From contig ML058484.1 in NCBI GenBank assembly GCA_003013855.2, forward strand, positions 8,171,344-8,235,343: a DNA stretch of 64,000 nucleotides, given 5' to 3'. A program made the position numbers and the translations under genes. This stretch comes from Liriodendron chinense. Lineage: Eukaryota > Streptophyta > Magnoliopsida > Magnoliales > Magnoliaceae. Shown here piece by piece: positions 57,797 to 64,000 of this stretch; the first letter of the stretch is position 1; each line of letters starts with the position of its first letter. The notes below the pieces were generated by a model. It saw only the letters and a program-made list of their open reading frames with translations. It made no database searches and was not told where the DNA came from.

Positions 57797-58455
57797 AGGG
57801 TGGGCAACTATTTAGCAGCTTTAGTTAGCCCTGGTTTGAGTTTGGCTTGTTTTCATGCCACCCTAGTTTGTGTACCAATTTGAGTTTTGGCCTGACCTAT
57901 ATTGCTCAAATTTGGTTTGCTATAGAAAAGTCTAGTTCAAGTTAGAATTGGTTTGGTCAAAAATTTTGAATTGAGATGTGCCAGGTCGGAAGAGATGGTA
58001 GCTCTTTTTGGTGGTTCATTTAAATAGAAAAAAACAAAAAAAGTTAGAAATTAACATAAAAAAATATAAAATAGCAGATCTGTTATTAAGATCGAGGTAA
58101 AGAAAACTAATTTTCAGATCTTGGGAATTCTAGAAGCTGCTCATCTCCATGGTAGAGCTGCCTCTTGAGTGAGCAAGATGGAGAGGCTCTCTAAGAAATC
58201 CTAATAGCTTTTGAGAGAAGAGAGAGAGGGGAGAAACGACGAGTGAAAATAATGTTGTCGTGAGAGGAAGGGAGAGATGGGTAGGGTTAGGGTTTCACAA
58301 CCGGGGGAGAGGGAGAGGGAGAGAGATGAGAGAGACTTGGGGTGCGGTGGTAGAGGGTGCAGTGCGAGGGAGGCAAAGAGACGATGTTATTTAGGGTTTT
58401 TATGTGCCAGGCAGAACTTCTAAACTGGCCTAGTTTGTGTCCAGCTCTACTTCAA
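57797..58455. repeat. hAT-like non-autonomous element, tentative
   Basis: AAGGGTGGGCAACTATTTAG at the left and 'GTTTGTGTCCAGCTCTA' at the right form a weak inverted pair (GGGTGGGCAAC against GAGCTGGACAC), reminiscent of GGGGTGGGCA hAT ends. The interior has a purine-rich GAGAGAGG tract (58215-58335). Confidence 0.4.
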
Positions 58456-59831
58456 TATCGGATTAAGCACTTCTTCAAAAAAAAGAAAATTACATAACTA
58501 CCCTTGACTTTTATTTTCTTTTATAAAGAGGATAATCCAAAATTGTTAGGCCCACACGGCATGTATCATCCAACCTGCTCAATACATGCATATCAACATG
58601 GTTATTAGGCAAACCAAAAGTATCGAGGATCCCATCAAAAGGTGCTATAATCTAAAATAAAAAAAAAAAATACACCACTCAAAGCATACAAACTCAAGCG
58701 TGGCTCATCTGATGATTTGATTGGCCCATTTTTTGGATTGTGCGATCACCATGGTGGGGTTTCTATGTTAGATGACTTGAATGTTATACACATATCACAT
58801 GAGCTCCACAAATCTCGATTTTCACTAATTTTAAATATAAAAATTGGATGAAGTCATTTTATATATTTCCTTTCTAGAAAACACCTCACTCATATTTTTA
58901 ATTATCAGGGCATTATTTGGTAAAACCTTAATTTCTAAGGAATTTTGCAGTAAAAATCTTAAATATTTGTTATAAATTACGAAATAATTTTGAAAATTTA
59001 AAGTGAATTAATTAAAATTCTCAATGATGTTTCCACTAAATTCACAATTATTTAGCAATATAGGAAAAACTAGAAACAGCTGAGATTTTTAAAAATCTTA
59101 GAATTGTGATATAATTTAACTAAAATTCTGTAATAATGTGGTGAGATTTTTAAAATCTCAGAGAAGTTTGTCACAATGGTCACATGATGCATGCTCCTCC
59201 TGCTCACGTACCACCCGTTGGTGGAGATGAGTTGGTCAGGGCATGTCCCATCAAGAGGGAAGGCTAGGCTGAATTTCCCACCATGCATGCCCATAATCAC
59301 ATCCGGACCTTTCACCCGGTGGACCGGCTAATATCTTTCCTTGAGATGGGCCACATGTATTACGTGTGTGAGGGTTTGAACGGTTTGAATTGTCAGATGA
59401 GTAAGAGGTAGGCCCACTATACGTTCGGACTAAAAAAAAATCTCACCATTCTTATAATCCTGTATTTATTTACCTTTTCATTGTGAGGTCTCAAGTCCAA
59501 CTGTTGGATTATAAGTTATGGTTTGACATTCAACCTATATACTGTTTGTTTGTCCCACATCAGTTGGGAGGGGGGTAGGGTTTGTTTTCATATATACTAG
59601 GGTTACTTCACCTAACAGGTTAGCCTTTTGAGTGTGACATAATAGTGATATCACAGCTTAGATTATCTGCTTGAGCTGTGCCCCAAGCCCACGTAGGCAG
59701 GAAAGAGAGAGAGGTCCCATGCATGCCCACATTGGTTGGGAGTGGGGCAGTGGGTGTGACACAACGTATAATAAGTTACTAGACGACGACTTTATATGAA
59801 AATCAACCATGTACGGCTCATCAAGTGGGCC
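58456..59831. other. Intergenic stretch, nothing recognised
   Basis: AT-rich, with short poly-A runs and no supported gene. Confidence 0.35.
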
Positions 59832-60069
59832 ACATTTGTATTTTGTTATTTATCAATGACTAGTCCTTGTTTTATGTTGTTCGACCTACTTGATGTGTTC
59901 ATGAGGCTGATTTTTATACTTTTAAGTCATCCTTCCAAGGATTGGATGGTACATTTGTATTTTGTTATTTATCAATGACTAGTCCTTGTTTTATGTTGTT
60001 CCACCTACTTGATGTGTTCATGAGGCTGATTTTTATACTTTTAAGTCATCCTTCCAAGGATTGGATGGT
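59832..60069. repeat. Perfect-looking two-copy tandem repeat, 119-bp period
   Basis: ACATTTGTATTTTGTTATTT starts at 59832 and 59951. The two copies differ at about one position (GTTCGACC versus GTTCCACC), which implies a very recent duplication. Confidence 0.9.
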
Positions 60070-60463
60070 ACATGGACTTGATAGGTTGGAAGTTATCCAC
60101 TAGGTGGACTGTACTTTGTGGGCCACTTGGTTGGACTCGAGACCTCATTATACAAATGAACGGCCTACAAGAAAAATAATGCCTAAATAATTTACCAAAC
60201 AAGAAATAAAATGGTAGATCATAAGGAACTGGGACTTGGTGGGCCATGAAATTTTGGATGTGCCTTTAGTTTGGAGCGGCCGCTCTTCTAATTTTGGTTA
60301 TATATTATTTTGGATATGCATGTAAATAATCTTGGGCCTATGTTAGCCTTTGATGGTTGATAGATAATGCTTCATCGGAAGAATGGGCATGGCCTAGCCG
60401 GGCCTAAAAAAAAAAAAAAACATGATCAAAGGCATGAATAGTTGAAATCTACTATAGGAATCT

Positions 60464-60623
60464 CATCCAAGAGGAATCTCATCATATAAATGATTTTTCA
60501 CTACATCCAAGAAGAATCTCATTATATAAATGATTTTTCACTCCATCCAAGAAGAATGTCATTATTTAAATGATTTTTCACTCCATCCAAGAGGAGTCTC
60601 GTTATATAAATGATTTTGATCAT
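60464..60623. repeat. 40-bp tandem repeat, four units
   Basis: CATCCAAGA(G/A)GAATCTCA(T)-type units start at 60464, 60504, 60544 and 60584. Each is followed by 'TATATAAATGATTTTTCACT' or a close variant. Confidence 0.9.
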
Positions 60624-61363
60624 AGAAATATGATCCTCTGTCCATAAGTGCTTTCGAACTACATATGTATGTTGAAGGGACCATTTATAATGTCTTCAAA
60701 TCGTCCATTCTTTTTTATATAATGGTAATGAGAATTGGACAAAGACAATCGGCTGAGCTGGCCCATATATATGTCGTTAGCGTAAATCTAGCCTGGCTAA
60801 AATTCTAGGCCTATATTTTAAGCCCAAATCTACTCTCGGGCCAAGTTTAGGGGCCCAAGCTTGGCCCTACAGGGCAGGCCAGGTAGTTGGCCCATTGCCA
60901 CCAGTAGTTTTAGGATTGAGAATAATCTAAAATGAATTTGATTTCATGTAAATCAAGTTTGCTATTGTTTCACATAAAAAAGTTAACTTCAAATTTGGAT
61001 TTTCATTTTCAAGGTTTTACTCAATAATCATGGAATGTCAATTTCTCATGAAAAAAGAAAGAAAGAAAAAAAGAGCGTCCATTACCAATGTTATAAGACA
61101 TAGCTTTTATTTTCTTGACCTTTTAACATTTTTAGGAAAGAAAGATAATTCAAATCAAACATTAGAACTAGTATAAGATTTCACAATTTTTCATTTGTTG
61201 AGAAATTTATAGGGTTTTCATGTTCACATTTTGAATTTTCTCCATTACATTAACAAATTAACATGTTTTCACATGAAGCAATTGCTAAAAATTCTCTTCA
61301 CCTCAGCCACAATGTTTTCACACTGAAGCAATTGCTAAAAGTGATTGGAACTATTGTTACTGT

Positions 61364-61736
61364 TGTTGGGTGCGTTTCACAAAACCTTAGAATCTCGCCC
61401 TCAAAATTACTTGAATTATGGGATATAATAATGCAATGAACTAAATCAAAGCATAAACCTACACGACACAAGAGATTTTTACGTAGAAAACCCTCAACGA
61501 GATAAAAACCACAGGGACCTAGTCAGATCAATAATCCACTATGAAAGAGAACTATTACAACCGATAACAATTACAACCCGCTTGGATCAAACCTTCTTCA
61601 CTCTCACAGGAGTGGATAAACAATAAGAGAATATGAAAAACTTACAGATCTCACCGAGCACGAGGACGTAGAAGCACCGAGACGTTAACTTCGCAGTAGA
61701 TCACTTCTACAAAGCAGTAATTTCCCTCCTATAAGC

Positions 61737-61779
<43 letters not shown>

Positions 61780-62151
61780 CCCACCCTCTCTCTCTATCTC
61801 TCTCTCTCTCTCTCTCTCCTTGGACGTGAAAACCACCTCTTCAAATAACCTAATCTCGATTTGGAACCTTTAGGTATTAGAACCAAAACGGAAAACTGCG
61901 GATTCGCAGTTTGCGCATGGTCGGGCGCCCACCAAATCAAAAAAATTGTCCAGAGAGTTTTAGAGAATAACTTGCCGAATTCCAATCGCCCGACCTAGCA
62001 TGGTCGGGCGCCCGGTCAGCAGACCATCGGGCGCCCGACTGTTCCAAAAATAGTCTAGTGACTTTCTGTCATTCTGAGTGAATTTCGGTCGCTCGACCAC
62101 ACCCGAGCTGCACCACTCTCTCCTCTATACCTAAGGAGGAAAACCCCATCA
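61364..62151 (-). mobile_element. Solo LTR (CGGGCGCCCG family) with 5-bp target duplication
   Basis: This 788-bp element starts TGTTGGGTGCG and ends AACCCCATCA, flanked by perfect ACTGT repeats (61359-61363 and 62152-62156). It holds 'ACGTAGAAAACCCTCAACGA', a (TC)n tract (about 61737-61817) and four or more CGGGCGCCCG-type palindromes (61920-62100). It lacks internal coding sequence. The minus orientation is assumed from its resemblance to 6416-7085, next to minus-strand copia pol. Confidence 0.8.
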
Positions 62152-62156
62152 ACTGT

Positions 62157-62969
62157 GGCACACCATATGAATGGCCTATACCTGAAAGATCAGGGAGGAT
62201 TAGACTATGGAAGCCATCCGATCAATTGCTGGCAAAAGAAACAATTACAAGGGTCCACACACATGGTAACGTAAAGTTCACAATGAATTTATGGCAATTG
62301 TCTTGTTTTCTATTCACATGGGGGTATACCACATCAATACTTTCAATTGTTGGAAATGTTTGCCATGTGTATGCATGGCCATGCATGAATAAAAGAGAAG
62401 AGAATCAGACTCTTCTTTTAAAAAATAGTCATTGAATTCAAAGGGAAAGAAAATCTTCAAATCAAGATTGAATGAAGTGCTCTCTACAACGTCCTCATAG
62501 CCTTTTATGGCTAAAATGGCTTTTGACTTCAGATTGGTTAGGACATAAAAACAGTGGACAGCTTTCCAACAGTATATCATACACAAGGAGTAAAATCTAT
62601 CGATAACTTTCTGATCACATATCATACGTGTGAAAGGAGTAATTGGTCACAAAGTTATGACTGAGTTTCTTTCAATCCTAGCCGTACACAAAATTGTCAT
62701 TGTACTTGATTTTGTGGTACATCTGAGCACAAGGAATGTGATGGAAATCGAACGGTCCAAGGATCCTTTAAAAGAAGGCTCACAAGCCAAGTGAAAACTT
62801 CTAGTACAGTCATAACCATTGATCTAACGGGCCAGATGCAAATCACCTATGGATCAGACCTCATAATGAGGCATCTTGCCTAACCACCCCATCTGTGGAG
62901 AAAATTTTCACTGATCAAATGGCTAGGGTTCTCTCATCGAGAGCTGATTTGGTCCGATAGGGGTAGCAC
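62157..62969. other. Intergenic stretch, nothing recognised
   Basis: The 103-codon frame at 62314-62625 (minus) has no family features. Confidence 0.35.
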
Positions 62970-62974
62970 CGAGT

Positions 62975-63640
62975 TCGGTTAGGCTGTGACTATAGGGCTC
63001 ACCAATTGGGAAAACTGGCAGTGGAAGCGGAACGCCGAATGCGTGAAGCAGTGCGATATCAAACGAGTAAACAAGATGCAATCAAACCACGCACAAGCAT
63101 TCATCACAAGAGACTCCGTATTTATGTGAAAAAACCCCTCAACAGATAAAAAATCACAGCCCAAAGCGATCCACTATGAATATCAGAAGATTACAGAAAT
63201 AGACAGCCCACAAGCAAGGAAAAACAGAGAAAACCCTAAGTTCTCTCTCGCACACACCTCTCTCATTTTCCTAATACGATTAGGAAACTTTAGACACCTT
63301 AGGATACACATCTAAGTGGGATTACAACTCCTTAAATAAGCAAAATTACGAAATTAGAAATATTTTGCGCGCTACTATAAGCTACGCAAAAAACCCGAGC
63401 GCACGTCCGACCGATCGGCCGACTGGCCGGCCAGTGCACAGAACAGTCCAGGGAGGAAACACCTTTGCTGCCTCACCACTGACCGGTCGCCCGATCGGCC
63501 GGAACCCTACGCAGACCGGTCAGCCGACAAATTTGAAGCATACTAAATCTATTAGGGGAGTCTCCACATGCATTTGGGTCGCACTGTCCGATCGGTCGCC
63601 CGACTGGTCGGAGCACCCAATCCATGCATAGTTTGAAGAC
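62975..63640 (-). repeat. LTR-like segment with CCGATCGGYCG palindromes
   Basis: 'TATTTATGTGAAAAAACCCC', 'AGATAAAAAATCACAG' and 'GATCCACTATGAATA' parallel the solo LTR at 61364-62151. The palindromic core here is CCGATCGG(C/T)CG and GGCCGGCC (63405-63610) instead of CGGGCGCCCG. The borders are unresolved; the right side may be cut by the miniature element that starts near 63645. Confidence 0.5.
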
Positions 63641-63644
63641 TACC

Positions 63645-63880
63645 CCAACACCACCTTGATGTATGTGTTGTACACCCACACGGTCTGTCTGATTTACTAG
63701 CTCATTTTAGAGCATGGACCTAAAAACGAATCATATCTATATCTCTAGACTGCAGTTTGTCACTTTGGTGACCCACTCGATCAACCTTCTGATCGTCCCA
63801 GGAAAATGCCAGGTGTACAATTTCTGAGTGCCTGTGCATCAAGTGGCATGCGCCGCCTGAGTATCATATAACTCCCCTAA
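63645..63880. repeat. Mutator-type fragment followed by the right end of a GATACTC-family element
   Basis: 'CACCTTGATGTATGTGTTGT', 'TTTTAGAGCATGGACC' is a miniature-element left arm. 'TGCCAGGTGTACAATTTCTG' and 'GCCTGAGTATCATATAACTC' match the right arm of 54346-54745. Confidence 0.5.
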
Positions 63881-64000
63881 CACATTAGTTCAAGGAGGCT
63901 GTTTCCTCTGCTGCCATTATTCTACGGTTATGTGCGCGGACTTTAACGTGATGCATGGCCCATATCTACTTTAAGGTGAGCAACTTCATGTTCATCCCGT

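Noticed and set aside
60464..60623. Four regularly spaced 40-bp units, considered as a CRISPR-like array
   Set aside because: The whole unit is conserved, with no variable spacers, and the genome is plant nuclear; a plain tandem repeat.

Overview
The window is nuclear DNA from a flowering plant. Genes are sparse and split by long introns, and about four fifths of the sequence is recognisable or suspected repeat. The abundance of miniature elements built around GTGGGGCCCACC…TGATGTATG and ccGTCCATCC blocks suggests a magnoliid-type genome (Magnolia or laurel relatives). That placement is an inference from repeat style, not from any search.

Two intact protein-coding genes can be assembled exon by exon. 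(1) 26695-39944, plus strand: translationally controlled tumor protein (TCTP), 5 coding exons and 168 aa, with all splice sites GT-AG. Its first intron is 9.6 kb because it holds a 5.8-kb hAT transposon. (2) 46717-52431, minus strand: a small universal stress protein (USP A-like), 4 exons and 160 aa, with the complete G-2X-G-9X-G(S/T) nucleotide-binding motif. The two genes converge tail to tail, about 6.8 kb apart. Each has a miniature inverted-repeat element lying directly upstream of its first exon.

Layout. 0-3 kb: miniature elements. 3.7-7.7 kb: decayed Ty1/copia remnant (minus strand) with LTR-like segments. 8.8-11.2 kb: composite hAT-like element with nested insertions. 12.0-14.7 kb: two PIF/Harbinger-type elements, one carrying a GTGGGCCCAC minisatellite. 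15.0-17.6 kb: Mutator-type miniature elements. 17.6-19.6 kb: a locally triplicated block with three (AT)n tracts. 20.6-21.3 kb: PIF-type element. 21.5-23.8 kb: a 2.25-kb solo LTR with perfect target-site duplication. 23.8-25.4 kb: AT-rich, nothing recognised. 26-40 kb: TCTP. 40.4-45.9 kb: a degenerate tandem duplication; one copy is interrupted by a 1.5-kb element and the other contains what looks like a short plastid rps3 fragment. 46.7-52.4 kb: USP gene with element-rich introns. 53-55.4 kb: further miniature elements. 57.8-63.9 kb: hAT-like element, short tandem repeats, a second solo LTR and another LTR-like segment.

TCTP (a growth and microtubule-linked GTPase regulator) and USP (stress-associated nucleotide binding) are not known to act together, and their proximity looks incidental. 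I see no novel defence or enzymatic system. The most notable items are the complete hAT element inside TCTP intron 1, with its internal 155-bp tandem array; a duplicated 5' splice site in TCTP intron 2; the two dated-by-structure solo LTRs; and the recurrent GTGGGCCCAC minisatellite. No rRNA, tRNA or CRISPR array was recognised.
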